64,000 nucleotides of DNA from Liopterus haemorrhoidalis (GCA_963971575.1 OZ020624.1:7560903-7624902); one strand, 5' to 3'; positions 34,716-46,245 are shown, numbered from the stretch's first letter. Notes: generated from the sequence alone by a model not told the origin. Translations and numbers: made by a program.

Positions 34716-34951
34716 GGTTACATGACGAAATTTCACTGGACAAAATTACACGGGACAAAATTACACAGAAGAAATTACACATAGACAGAATTACACAGGG
34801 AAGAAATTACACAAGGACGAAATTACACATACGAAAATTATACTAAGAAAAAATTACACATTTAATTTACTTTAATTTACACATACGAAAATTTTCTTCT
34901 GTGTAATTTTGTCCCGTGTAATTTTGGCCAGTGTAATTTTGTCCTGCCACC
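34716..34951. mobile_element. MITE with 9-bp duplication
   Basis: Built of AAATTACAC words and their complements, forming a foldback. Flanked by CGTACATAG on both sides (34707-34715, 34952-34960). A nine-base duplication suggests a MULE-type mobiliser. Confidence 0.7.
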
Positions 34952-35100
34952 CGTACATAGTCTGTTGTGAACTTATTTGTTTGTATAACTTTTATAGGTT
35001 ATGTAAAGTTAGAGTGATTTTAATTAAAATAAAGTTTAATTCTATAAAAACAATTTATACATGTTTACCGAATTAAATTTTATATTAAAATATATAAAAT

Positions 35101-35305
35101 ATGGAAGATCCAGGCCCCAGTACTTCGAAACATAGTCGAAAATATTGTTTAGTACCAATGTGCACAAATAGTTCAATTAGAAATCCAAAAAAATAATTTA
35201 TATCATTACCTGATGACGAAAAACAACAGAAAAGCTATGAGGCGAAATAAAACCGATATTTCAGAAAAAAGTAAACTTTATGTTTGTGAAGACCATTTTA
35301 ATGTG
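35101..35305 (+). pseudogene. THAP zinc-finger exon, broken
   Basis: MEDPGPSTSKHSRKYCLVPM then CTNSSIRNPKK, a TAA, FISLPDDEKQQ, and in a shifted frame RRNKTDISEKSKLYV then CEDHFN: the C2-CH pattern of a THAP DNA-binding domain. A GTGAGT donor follows directly (about 35303). The stop and the frameshift make it non-functional. THAP exons often belong to domesticated or active transposons; which one is not clear. Confidence 0.6.
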
Positions 35306-35955
35306 AGTACATATATTTTATAAATTATTTTAATAATAAATGCGTGAAAAATTGTTTAAAAACAAATACAAAACTCTCAAACAATACAATATAAGCACGT
35401 AAACATTATGTTTTGTCTGTATCTGTGACGTCAAACCCTTACAGTCTCAGTCGTATCTACTCGGCAACCTTCGCGGTGTGGTCGGCTTATTTCAAATTTA
35501 CAATATTTTAATTAAAAAATTTGGCTATAATATTAATTAAAATGTGATTTTTGTTGTGTTAGGTGACATAACTAACATTAAAATATCAAAAAAATGTAGT
35601 TTTAAGGAAATATAAATTTTATGCGTATCCCCTATTAGGTACTCAAAGTTATAGAGTTTAACTAAAACGCAAAAGACGTCTGTTCAATTTAGCGAACCAA
35701 TCGTGACTAGTTCACATGCTGCACTAATAATAAATACGAAAGAACTTTCTGGTACACTTAATATATACCTACTGCAACAAGAAACTATAAAGAATTTGAC
35801 TTGTTTTTTTTTTTTGTCAGGGTGAAGTCCACTTTGTCTTTATCAATTTTGATCCTAGCTGTTGTCCTGTGTGTCATACCACTTCTTATTTTGTAGTTTG
35901 CTCGTGTCTGAAATTGAAAAGAAGATAAATAAAATTAGAAAAAACAATTAATAAG
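35306..35955. other. No gene recognised
   Basis: AT-rich sequence without repeats I could identify. Confidence 0.4.
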
Positions 35956-36379
35956 TGGTGCTCCAATTTGGACTCTAGGATTTGTTTTTTGAATAAAACA
36001 CAACATATTGGAAAAATCCGAATTTTATTGTTATTAGCGTAAAGTATAGACTAGACAATTATTTATTAAACTAGGTTATTACCCGTCAACAATGACGGAT
36101 TTATAATATAAAAATTTCAATTGTTTGTATGTGTATTTGGTTTTATTTTTTAACGTATCCTAATTTCGTCGCCAGTCTGCGAATCATGGGACAGGATATC
36201 ACCAGTTAGCTAATCACGGGAGAGGGCGTCACCTGTCAGGCAATCAAGAAACAGGGTATCCCCAGTTAGCCAATCACAAGAACTTTAGAAAAATTGATGT
36301 TATAATGTTACTGACACTACATACAAACACTTGCTAATTATATAGTTAGATTATTTATTCATTATCTTTTTAAGACGTT

Positions 36380-37650
36380 AATTTATGCCTACAAATTTCT
36401 ATATGTAATTATATTCGTAGATACTTAGAGAATAAATCTGCAAAATATTGTTCATATCGGTTAAAGGATATAGGCTTGTCTAGAGTTTCTCGTTTATGCC
36501 TACGAAACCCAAAACATTTATATATAAAATTTTATCCGCAGTTTCTTAGAGAATAAATCTGCAAAATATTGTTCATATCGGTCAAAGGAAACAGGAGTAT
36601 CTAGAGTTTCTTGTTTATGGATACGAAACCCTAGGCAGTTATGTATAGAATTATATTCGTAGATTCTTAGAGAATAAATCTGCAAAATATTGTTTATATC
36701 GGTCAAAGGAAACAGGAGTATCTAGAGTCTCTTATTTATGCCTACAAAACTCTAGACATTTATGCATGTAATTATATTTGTAGATTCTTAGAAAATAAAT
36801 CTGAAAAATACTGTTCATATCGGTCAAAGGATATAGGGAGTACCCTAGGGTTTCTTGTTTATGCCCAAGAAACCCTATACATTTCTATAGGTTATTTTAT
36901 CCGAAGATTTTTGAATAATAAATCTGCAAAATATTTTTCATATCGATCAAAGAATATAGAAGTGTCTACAGTTTCTTATTTATGCCTACGAAACTCTAGA
37001 TATTTTTATACGGTGTTTTATCCGCAGATTTTTAGAGAATAAATTTGCAAAATGTTTTTCATATCGATCAAAGAATATAGAAGTGTCTAGAGTTTCTTAT
37101 TTATATCAACGAAACCCTAGATATTTCTGCATGTTATTTTATCCGCAGATTCTTAGACAATAAATCTGCAAAATATTGTTCATATCGGTCAAAGGATATA
37201 GTAGTCTCTTGTTTATGCCTACGAAATCCTAGACATTTATGTATGTAATTATATTTGTAGATTCTTAGAGAATATATCTGCAAAATATTGTTCATATTGG
37301 TCAAAGGATATAGCAGTGTATATAGTTTCTTGTTTATGCCTACGAAACCCTAGACATTTCGATATGTTATTTTATTCGCAGTTTCTTAGAGAATAAATCT
37401 GCAAAATATTGTTGATATCAGGCAAATTATATAGGAGTATCTAGAGTTTCTTGTTTATGCCTACGAAGCCCTATACATTTCTGTAAATAATTATATTTGT
37501 AGATTCTAAGAAAATAAATCTGCAAAATATTATTCATATTGGTCGAAGGATAAAGCAGTGTATATAGTTTCTTGTTTATGCCTACGAAATCCTACAAATT
37601 TCTATATGTAATTATATTCGTAGATTCTTAGAGAATAAATCTGCAAAATA
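36380..37650. repeat. Tandem array, about 11 units of roughly 118-123 bases
   Basis: Units share GCCTACGAAACCCTAGACAT, TCTTAGAGAATAAATCTGCA and TTCATATCGGTCAAAGGATA. The array is flanked by a direct repeat (about 36262-36345 and 37685-37768, CAGTTAGCCAATCAC). An inverted single unit lies at 56735-56835. The unit length, lack of unique spacers and AT-rich context exclude a CRISPR. Confidence 0.92.
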
Positions 37651-37794
37651 CCTGTCAATCAAGTCAAACTGTGAACACCCTGTTTCCCAGTTAGCCAATC
37701 ACGAGAACCTTAGGAAAAATGACGTCACAGTGTTACACAATCACTAACACACGGAAGCTAATTATATATGTACGATATGATGTCGGCCAAATGC

Positions 37795-37947
37795 CGACCG
37801 GCGTAGCGTAGTGGTAACACATCTGCTTTGCGTTGCGAAGGTCTCGGGTTCGAATCCCGTTCAGGCATGGAAATTTTCTCAAATAAAAATTTGTCCTGGC
37901 TAATTGCCACAGCAGCAAAGGCCATAAAAATCAAAAAAAAAAAAAAT
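37795..37947 (+). mobile_element. tRNA-derived SINE
   Basis: A box GCGTAGTGGTAACAC, B box GGTTCGAATCCC and a 3' A run at 37931-37944. The minus-strand frame with RDSNPRPSQRKADVL is a common by-product of such SINEs, not a protein. Confidence 0.8.
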
Positions 37948-38207
37948 GCCCTCCACGACTTCGCTGACATGATACCATTCTTTTAGCGAAGTTTTCCGTA
38001 ATCGTTTCCAATAAATGCGGTTCGATTTCAGATATTGCACGTCTGATGTTCTCTTTACTTAATTAATATATTTTCTCTTTTATTTTTATTATAAATTTGT
38101 TGGCAATTCAATATATTTTAAATTAGAATACACAGTGCGACAAATAAGTTTCAAGACTAGTCGTGGGAAAATGATATAAACAAAAAATCTAGATATTTGT
38201 ACATTTT

Positions 38208-38850
38208 TTATTCAAAATATACTCCTCCAGTTTCAATACATTTTTTACATCGATTTAACAGTGATTCAAATGCTTGTTCTAGCTCACTTTGTGGAATTGC
38301 CTCTAGTGCACGTGTTATAGCTGTTTTGATATTCGAAATGTCATTAAAAAAACGCCCCTTCAGCTTCAGTTTCAATTTGGGGAATAGAGAGAAATCGCAT
38401 GGGGCCAATTCTGGCGAATACGGTGGATGATTCAACGTACAGACTTGATTTAGAGCCAAAAATTGACGAACAATTAGCGAGGTGTGACTCGGTGCATTGT
38501 CGTCATTTTGTACAGACCTTTGTTTTACCCAAATCTTCATGAAGAATGGTTCGAATTGTTTCTCTGCTGATGTTTAAAGCCTCTTCCATCATTTTCAGTG
38601 AAGCATTGCGATCATTTGCAACAAATTCCCGTACTTTTTCGATCATTTCTGGTTTTCTCGCTGAAATTGGTCTTCCTTCACGATTATCGTCCTCTAATCT
38701 CTCCCTGCCTTCCGAAAAACGTTTATACCACAGAAAAACGTTAGCTCTACTTAAACAATCATCGCCGTACACTTGCTGCATCAAGCGGAATGTTTCTGAC
38801 GCACTTTTACCAAGTTTAACATGAAATTTAATAACTGCTCTATGTTCCAT
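38208..38850 (-). pseudogene. mariner transposase with internal deletion
   Basis: From 38850: MEHRAVIKFHVKLGKSASET, VFLWYKRFSEGRERLEDD (HTH region) to HEDLGKTKV. Then in a shifted frame NDDNAPSHTSLIVRQFL, HPPYSPELAPCDFSLFPK to GGVYFE. The middle part with the first catalytic GDE is deleted at about 38515-38540; the second aspartate (DNAPSH) and third (APCDF) remain. It cannot code for an active enzyme but keeps its inverted ends. Confidence 0.85.
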
Positions 38851-39189
38851 GTTTGAATGTCAACATCGACAAAAGATTTGTTTTGCTAGAACTGCCATAA
38901 CTTTGTTATTTATCAACCAATTGAAGCGGAATTGACGTTACCGGCAAGAGGAAGGTCACACATATCAAACGCCGGTCTATAGGGGAAAAATTTTAAGATC
39001 GTAGCGCCACGCGGATTTTTTTGAAACCATTCTAAATCAGATACCACTTGACATTTACTAGTAAATAATAGCGAAAAGTGTATCAAAAAACGACAAAAAA
39101 TAAATAATTGTTTGGGATTTTCTGATTTTGTGAAGTGACATTACTTGTAAACATCTAAAATACTACATTTTGTGATCTGGTTTTAAGTT

Positions 39190-39430
39190 ATGGCGGTTTT
39201 CCATTGTCGATTATTTTAACTATATTGGTGGAAATAATAATTCCCGTGTTGTTTACCAAGGGGTAGAAATCTACAATGCTGGGCATATAATATTGTGTGG
39301 AGTCACTGAAAAAAACAGAGTTCATAAAGATTTATGCATTACAAACCCACACACAATAACAGGAATTTTCAAGATATGCGATAATAAATACAAAATTGAA
39401 AATATTTTTTGTAGTCACTATCATTAAAAT
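39190..39430 (+). pseudogene. Fragment related to a SWIM-domain protein
   Basis: A frame open to a stop near 39425 reads RVVYQGVEIYNAGHIILCGV, then TEKNRVHKDLCI. This resembles RCVVEGEELLNAGNLMLCGI in the SWIM protein at 47628-48246. It ends before the zinc finger. It lies inside the mariner ends at 38131-39841. Confidence 0.5.
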
Positions 39431-39841
39431 GTAATGAGCAAACTTTGATACAAGGGCTCACTTTTTTTCCAATTTTTAAATTGTTTATCTAAACATCGCG
39501 TCGATTCCTAACCTCTTGCTTTCCCAATTTTGTTTCGAACCATACGGTGTCTGATATTAGTGGAAACAAATGAAACGATATTTCCGGGTTTTTTCGTTTC
39601 AATGAATTGCACATAGGCACACAACAATATGTATTATACATTTTTCAATGATTATAATAAAACTTTAAAAACAAACTTCATACAAAACCAATACACAAAA
39701 CGAAATGTTATATGATGTACACAAGTTCATGAAACGCTCACCAGATGGTAGGGTGCTTAGCTGCAAATCCCTATATTCATAGATACTAATACTAATTATT
39801 TAAATAAGGCTTGTGTCTCGACACTTATTTGTCATACTGTG

Positions 39842-40431
39842 TATAAATGCAATAATTTTATGATTCGTTTTTAATGATTTTGGCTAAAAAGTAATAAAAA
39901 TCTGTTCAAAATAACACTTAACACCACTCTACTTTCAACTCCGTCAAGCCCTTTGCTAGCGGTTAATCAAACACCTAAAATGTTAACTCACATCGACGAA
40001 TGTTAACACAGCGACACTTCAGAATACCGTTTTTTCTATTTTTGTACTTTTAATAATTCTGGTATGTTTTCTCTTCCGGTAGATACGAGTTTGTTACGAT
40101 AAATAGAAATCAGCTGGCAACACTGCGTGTTTATATTTGTCAAACAGTGTAGATATTTACACTATATTTATTGGGCAACACTACAATCTATGTTTTAGTA
40201 ATTTAACTACAGAAGAATGATAGTTATTAAAAAAAAACACATTTTTAATAACTTCATTCCAACCTCAATATAAAAATGCATCAGATCTTACGTTTATTAT
40301 TTGAAGTGTAAATCAAAAATTCTTTTAATTGCACCATGTTTCATTCCGCCCTCGCACTCGTCTAACATACGAAGGTAGGTCAATAAGTCCTTGCAAAACA
40401 ATAGGAAATCATATTATTTTAATTAATTATA
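39842..40431. other. No gene recognised
   Basis: AT-rich spacer between two mariners. Confidence 0.4.
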
Positions 40432-41703
40432 CCAGGTCTACAAGTATGAAATGCGGATTTCTTTCAAACTTGCCGCGCAAACAGAGGGTTTAGTTCAAAG
40501 TTTCAACACATATGGCGTTTTGTTAAGTTATCATTAAGTGTCAAATGCGTATAGTTTATAATTTGAAAAGTGATCATATAGTTTTGTTTTACTGTGTTAA
40601 AAATGTCAAATTTTGTGCCAAATAAAGAACATTCGCGGACAGTACTACTGTTTTGTTTTCATTTGAAAAAAACTGCTGCTGAATCATACCGACTGCTTCG
40701 AGAAGCTTATGGTGAATATGCTCCATCGCAAGATACGTGTGAACGATAGTTTCGGCGTTTCAAAAGTGGTGACTTTGATCTTACAGACAAAGAACATGGA
40801 AAACCTCCAAAAAAATATTAAGATACAAAATTGGAAACATTGCTACAGGAAGACGATAGTCAATCACAAAAACAACTAGCAGAGCAGTTAGGCAACAAGC
40901 TGTTTCCAATCGCCTACGAGAGATGGGTAAGATCCAGAAAGTCGGTAGATGGGTTTCACATGCATTGAATGAGAGGCAGATGGAAAAACGCAAAAACACT
41001 TGTGAAATTTTGCTTGCACGATACAAAAGAAAGTCTTTTTTGCATCGTATTATTACTGGCGATGAAAAATGTATTTATTTTAAAAATCCCAAACGCAAAA
41101 AATCATGGGTGAACCCAGGCTCACCATCCACATCAACTGCAAGACCGAATCTCTTTGCTCCAATGCTCCTTACTTGGTGGGACCAAAAGGGTGTGGTCTA
41201 TTATGAATTGTTAAAACCTGGTGAAACAGTTAATACCCAACGCTACCAACAACAACTGATCGAATTGAACCATTCGCTGCTCATAAAACGACCAGAATAC
41301 GAAAGAAGACAGCACAAGGTAATCTTTCTTCACGATAACGCTCCATTACATAAGGCAAAAGTAGTTTGCAACACATTGGAGGCACTCAAGTGGGAATTGC
41401 TACCCCATGTCGCTTACTCACCAGACTTGGCCCCTTCAGATTACCACTTGTTCGCATCGATGGGTCACACACTTGCCGAGCAGCACTTTTGTTCATATGA
41501 AAAGGTGAAAGAATGGCTAGATGAATGGTTTGCGGGGAAATGGGAAGAGTTCTACTGGCGAGGTATTCTCAAATTGCGTGAAAGATGGGAAAAATGTATA
41601 ACTTCTAATGGAGCATACTTTGAATAAATAAACTTTTACTGTTCTTTTGAGTTTAATGTGTTTTATTTTTAAAAAAATCCGCATTTCATACTTGTAGACC
41701 TGG
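40432..41703 (+). mobile_element. mariner element, full length
   Basis: Ends CCAGGTCTACAAGTATGAAA and its complement, at least 28 bases; TA on the left, AA on the right. About 1.27 kb, the usual mariner size, with a nearly complete but broken transposase. Confidence 0.88.
40603..41627 (+). pseudogene. mariner transposase (DD34D), broken
   Basis: N-terminal part from ATG 40603 (MSNFVPNKEHSRTVLLFCF) carries TAG at codon 49 (40747) and TAA at codon 73 (40819), then a short deletion/frameshift near 40893 before LREMGKIQKVGRW. The rest is open to 41627: IITGDEK (first D), FLHDNAPLHKA (second D) and YSPDLAPSDYHLF (third D, 34 residues later), i.e. the mariner DD34D triad, then GAYFE. It catalysed cut-and-paste transposition at TA when intact. 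Three lesions make this copy inactive. Confidence 0.9.
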
Positions 41704-41869
41704 AATTTATTTAGGGTGCTTCAACTGCTTGGTTGATAGCATCCCGGAATATTTGTTTTAAATAATAAATATAATAGAAAGTAATTTAACGTCCAAATTT
41801 TGAATATAGGTAGAAGTAGGAAATAATTTCACACAGCTTTTTGGACAAGAAGCGTTTATTTTAACAAAA

Positions 41870-41909
41870 CACAACGTTTCGCCAAAAACATTGTTGGCTT
41901 CTTCAGGTG
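41870..41909 (-). ncRNA. Hammerhead ribozyme motif, left arm
   Basis: Same sequence as 42669-42708 on the opposite strand, core intact. Confidence 0.6.
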
Positions 41910-42668
41910 CTATAACAATAACATCATGATAGAAAACAATATTGTACAATTAATAACAAAATTTACCTATGTTAGTTAAACGTAGTCATAACAGACTGTA
42001 CATCAATCATCTCCAAGGATGGTGAAATGTTTGTGCTCATTGGATGTAGGGATCCTTAAGGGTTTTTTGGGGTTTGGACTTGATATACCGTTTGAGGTAC
42101 CTTTATCTCATTACTTTGTACGTACCACTGTTTTGAGGGATTGGTACGTTGAATTGTATGATTGCTCCAAAACTCAATTAATTCATTCTGGTTCTTTCCA
42201 CTGAGTTGGTAGTGGTGAAAATTTCATGATTCCGGGGGTTATCGTTGCATTATGTTGTACAGGGTGGGACACTGTCAACTCTGTCGATTTGTGCGTACCA
42301 GGTAGTTAGGGGGGATAGTGTCGCAGCCTGTCATATTGATGCATCGATAAAACTTACTATCATTGTATTTATTGTATAAGTTAATATTGGACAGTTATAT
42401 AGTTTATTTGTCTCAGTTTGCACTGTTAAATTCAAACAATAGTTTCTAATTTTTTGATCACTATATTTCAATATTTAATTGAAATTTACTCCTGTTTTTT
42501 CCTATGGTCTGTTTTCTTCAAGTACACATTAATGTCTATGTATTCTGCAATTTCACCATCCTTGGAGATGATTGATGTACAGTCTGTTATGACTACGTTT
42601 AACTAACATAGGTAAATTTTGTTATTAATTGTACAATATTGTTTTCTATCATGATGTTATTGTTATAG

Positions 42669-42708
42669 CACCTGAAGAAGCCAACAATGTTTTTGGCGAA
42701 ACGTTGTG
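42669..42708 (+). ncRNA. Hammerhead ribozyme motif, right arm
   Basis: CAC (stem I), CTGAAGA (42672-42678), stem II GCCAA (42680-42684) and TTGGC (42693-42697), GAAA (42698-42701), a minimal stem III, GTT (42703-42705), then GTG pairing with CAC (five pairs if the next G-T and A-T are counted). The GTT triplet is allowed but usually slower than GTC. Confidence 0.6.
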
Positions 42709-42875
42709 TTTTGTTAAAATAAACGCTTCTTGTCCAAAAAGCTGTGTGAAATTATTTCCTACTTCTACCTATATAATAAATATAATCACAAAATAAACAT
42801 AATATTCATAATTAATTAAGACTATTAGAAATTATGTGGAATGTTGTTTTCATATGTATTGAGTGATTTTTAAGT

Positions 42876-43172
42876 TTATATGTGGTTTATTAAATATGCG
42901 TCTTTTAGGAATTGTATTATGTTTTCTATCTTGTCATTGGAATTAGAGAGTATTATTGGAAGTGTCAATGCTTGTGTGAGTTGGTTGTGTATTCTGTGTG
43001 TGTTATATTTTGGTTTTTTAAGCGTCCAATTTTGGATTATTCTATATTTTAGAGGGAGTTGGTTTGATTCGCATAATATACTATCTATCGGACTTGTACG
43101 AAAAGCACCTATCGCTATTCGGATAGCCTGGTTTTGTACAGGTTCCAAGGTTATTATTTTAGGTTGATTCAT
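42876..43172 (-). pseudogene. Non-LTR retrotransposon fragment (post-RT region)
   Basis: Reads LEPVQNQAIRIAIGAFRTSP then ILCESNQLPLKYR, a hallmark of jockey/R1-group proteins just after the reverse transcriptase. Cut upstream by the T element at 43177. Confidence 0.7.
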
Positions 43173-43176
43173 TTTT

Positions 43177-43611
43177 AGGGTTTTGTAGGTATGACCAAAA
43201 AACCCTTATACCGTCATTTTGTCGCCTGTCTGTCTGTTCGGTAAAAATTGTAGCCGAACGGCTAAACCTAGAGAGTTGAAATTTGGCATGCTTATACAAC
43301 TCTTTGACCCGCACATAGGAAAAATACTAAAACATTTAAAAGCATATCACCCTAAAAATATAAACAAATATGTGCTCATCGAAAGAAAAAATATTTTTTT
43401 TAAATTCTGAGTAGGGTATCAAATGAAAGCCCTTAGTACGTGGATTAACGATTAAATTTTTATTTTTGCTAAAAAAATTATTTTGAAGTGATTTTTGCCA
43501 AAATTGTGCAAAAAAAAATTTGTCCCACACCCTGTTGCCCAGATGGTTTAAACTAAAAATCTGAAAAAATTCTAAGTAATGTACATTGGTGTGAACCGGA
43601 ATAGTACAACT
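43177..43611 (+). mobile_element. T element copy 3, 5' part only
   Basis: Left end and first 435 bases of the family to GAACCGGAATAGTACAAC, then unrelated sequence. No tRNA-like segment is left. Confidence 0.8.
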
Positions 43612-44074
43612 TGTACATTGCATATGTCTATCTTTTTCTATCGACAACGGAAAACGTTGCCAAACGTACTTGTCTATTAGTGTGCAGTTACATTGGATGC
43701 GGATACGTGCGATTTTTTGAACGCACGAGAACTGACAACAAAACAAACACACGAAGTTAAATGGACATGGTTACAGTACATGCATACTTGCGTGCGGTAA
43801 CTTGCGTCGACGCAGAAACATGTTTGTTTTTTGATGCGTCCAGCAGGCCAAAAATATGAGTTTTGATCCAAAGACTTTCTTTTACAAAATTAGAAGAAGA
43901 ATAGAATTATTAATATGCTGCTGCATAACATTGGGGATATTTTATTTCGTTATTTATCTGTTTATTTCTTTATTTATTTTGTTTTCCTCATTTATTTGGA
44001 GTTCTACAGAAACAAATATGTTTGTTTCCGTCCGAAAAAATCAACAACAAATTAATTTCTGTCTTTCCCTTTTT
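43612..44074. other. No gene recognised
   Basis: Contains dyads such as GTGCGATTTTTTGAACGCAC. The 77-codon frame at 43856-44089 has a hydrophobic stretch but no support as a gene. Confidence 0.4.
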
Positions 44075-44494
44075 CCGAGACTCACGTAAAAATTATTATT
44101 CATCCAGATGAAAAAGTACTTCGGACAACATTATTTGTTTTTTTATTCTAAACAATTTTTGTCATACACATTTTTGCTGTTAATAATAAGGAAGATATTT
44201 CAAGATAACTCCGTAAATCCCCAAACATTCATCTGAAAATGCTGTTTTTTCCGAGACTCACGTAAAAATTATTATTCATCCAAATGAAAAAGTACTTCAG
44301 ACAATAATATTTGTTTTTTTATTCTAAACAATTTTTGTCATACACATTTTTGCTGTTAACAATAAGGAAGATATTTCAAGATAACTCCGTAAATCCCCAA
44401 ACATTCATCTGAAAATGCTGTTTTTTCCGAGACTCACGTAAAAATTATTATTTATCCAGATGAAAAAGTACTTCAGACAATAATATTTGTTTTT

Positions 44495-45537
44495 AGGGTT
44501 TTGTAGGTATGACCAAAAAACCCTTATACCGTCATTTTGTCGTCTGTCTGTCTGTCTGTTCGGTAAAAATTGTAGCCAAACGGCTAAACCTAGAGAGTTG
44601 AAATTTGGCATGCTTATACAACTCTTTGACCCACACATAGGAAAAATACTAAAACATCTAAAAAACATATCCCCCTAAAAATATAAACAAAAAGGTGCTC
44701 ATCAAAAAAAAAAATATTTTTTTAAAATTCTGAGTAGGGTATCAAATGAATGCCCTTAGTACGTGGATTAACGATCAAAATTTTATTTTTGCAAAATAAA
44801 TTATTTTGATGCGATTTTTGCCAAAATTGTGCAAAAAAATTTTTGTCCCACATCCTGTAGCCCAGATGGTTTAAACTAAAAATCTGAAAAAATTCTAAGT
44901 AATGTACATTGGTGTGAACCGGAATAGTACAACAGGAATTTTTGATCAGATTATGTTTTCGGAAAATAACGCATTTTTTGTGTTTTTAACTAAAATATGT
45001 TAAATATTTAATTCGCTATGTAACACTTCAGATAAGAAACTTTGGTAGCTCAGATGGTTTCGTAACGCACTTTGTAAATTGCAGTGCGAACGTTGCAGAG
45101 TTCGAATCCTGTTAATTTTATTTTTTTCTGTTTTTTTTTTTGCATTTCTATTTTGTTTAAATTATTTTGTCAAAATTCTAGTTATATTTTGGTAAATGTT
45201 GCATTTATTTTTTAAAAGCGTAAATTTAATAACCAGTGGGAAGTGTTTAAATTATAATTTAATTCTGTTTGACGAAATCAGAGGGCGGGACTTATGATAT
45301 AAGCAACCAATGGAAGCCATAGGCGCAATTTTAAAAATCTTACTGAACCTTGCTGTATAAATAAAATACTGTACATATTTAGAAACTTAAATAATGGTAT
45401 TAGGCATTCGAATTAAAATTCATAAAAAAATATTTCGACATAAAATTTGTTTTGGCATCCCAAATAATCATCATTCAGTTACTAAATACCTGCAAAACCC
45501 AGAAATGTGTGAAGATTCACACTTCACATAAATTTTT
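44495..45537 (+). mobile_element. T element copy 4
   Basis: Both ends are defined by the host tandem repeat: the unit TTTGTTTTTTTATTCTAAAC is interrupted inside its T run. Left end AGGGTTTTGTAGG, CTGT run of 3-4 repeats, hairpin near 45506-45525. No clear target duplication, as for Helitron-type transposition. Confidence 0.8.
45036..45112 (+). other. tRNA-like segment in T element copy 4
   Basis: A box TGGTAGCTCAGATGG, a strong stem CGCACT/AGTGCG in anticodon-arm position (11-base loop) and B box GAGTTCGAATCC. The most tRNA-like of the four. The oversized loop argues against a working tRNA. Confidence 0.55.
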
Positions 45538-45959
45538 TTATTCTAAACAATTTTTGTCATACACGTTTTTGCTGTTAATAATAAGGGAGACATTTCAAGA
45601 TAACTCCGTAACTCCCCAAATATTCATCTAAAAATGCATAGAATAAAAATTATTTGTTTTATTACTATAAATAATGTTGTTTTATATGTTTTTGCTGTTC
45701 AGTAACAGATATTTAAAATAAAATAGTTTAATTTGAATGAAACCGCACGCAAGTCGCACGTATGTACTGAAACCACCCATCCGCGGGTTAAGACAAGAAC
45801 GTTCAGTATAAACGCTTGTTACCGCACGCACGGATACAGTATAACCGTAGCCTTAGTTAAAATATCGTAGTATAGAGATTATGAACACTACTAACGTTAG
45901 CATCACACTTTCTTAATTTAACAAGTAACGTTTAATTGCAATATTTAGTAAAAAATTAT

Positions 45960-46245
45960 GAACATGGCCCTTAGTTTTTAACAAAGTAGAGATAAGTCTG
46001 TTATTAACAATTTTATTCCCAACACGTCACAAGATTCAAACACAAAATTTTTACAAAAACTATATTAACAGATTTTTCACACGTACTTCGCACTGTTATC
46101 TAACCTTAGAACTGAACTACACTGAATTCATTCACTAAGATACCTGGGTTTGTTATGATTTCTACCACGTAGATAAAAATTTATCAATATTTAAATTAGA
46201 TAAATACTATTAGATAAAAAAAAAATGATAATAGCTTTGTTCGCA
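45960..46245. repeat. Intergenic homology block S2
   Basis: Similar to 6771-6959 and 58690-58860: AGAACTGAACTACACTGAAT, then TTTATCAATATTTAAATTAG and AGATAAATACTATTAGATAA. Lies between copies C and D. Confidence 0.4.

Larger units (their letters stand above)
35956..38055 (-). mobile_element. DDE_3 transposon fragment split by a repeat array and SINE
   Basis: 35956-36070 matches the 3' flank of the transposase remnant at 10075-10175; 37948-38055 matches its coding end (GCCCTCCACGACT onward). The intervening 36071-37947 is foreign: a tandem array and a SINE. About 30 bases of the original are missing or diverged at the junction. Confidence 0.7.
38131..39841. mobile_element. mariner element, deleted and enlarged
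   Basis: Ends CACAGTGCGACAAATAAG (38131) and the complementary CTTATTTGTCATACTGTG (39841), each next to TA. It holds an internally deleted transposase at 38208-38850 and, beyond it, about 990 bases including a SWIM-family fragment, so a second insertion is likely. Confidence 0.8.
41804..42774. mobile_element. Foldback with hammerhead-bearing arms, second family
   Basis: Arms 41804-42028 and 42550-42774 are inverted, 225 bases and almost identical, around a 521-base centre without a credible gene. Each arm contains a hammerhead motif. The organisation repeats that of 8680-9585 but the sequence is different. Confidence 0.8.
44075..45645. repeat. Tandem repeat of 176 bases, split by a T element
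   Basis: Units start at 44075, 44251 and 44427 with CCGAGACTCACGTAAAAATT. The third is broken at 44494 by T copy 4 and resumes at about 45540 with ATTCTAAACAATTTTTGTCA. Confidence 0.9.

Noticed and set aside
36380..37650. Regular repeats that could suggest a CRISPR array
   Set aside because: Units are about 120 bases and contiguous without unique spacers, in a eukaryotic context.
37733..37970. Minus-strand frames with RDSNPRPSQRK
   Set aside because: Typical by-product of a tRNA-derived SINE B box; the A tail and boxes explain the sequence.
45036..45112. Functional tRNA gene
   Set aside because: A and B boxes are good but the anticodon-like loop is 11 bases and the acceptor stem does not pair; it lies inside a T element.
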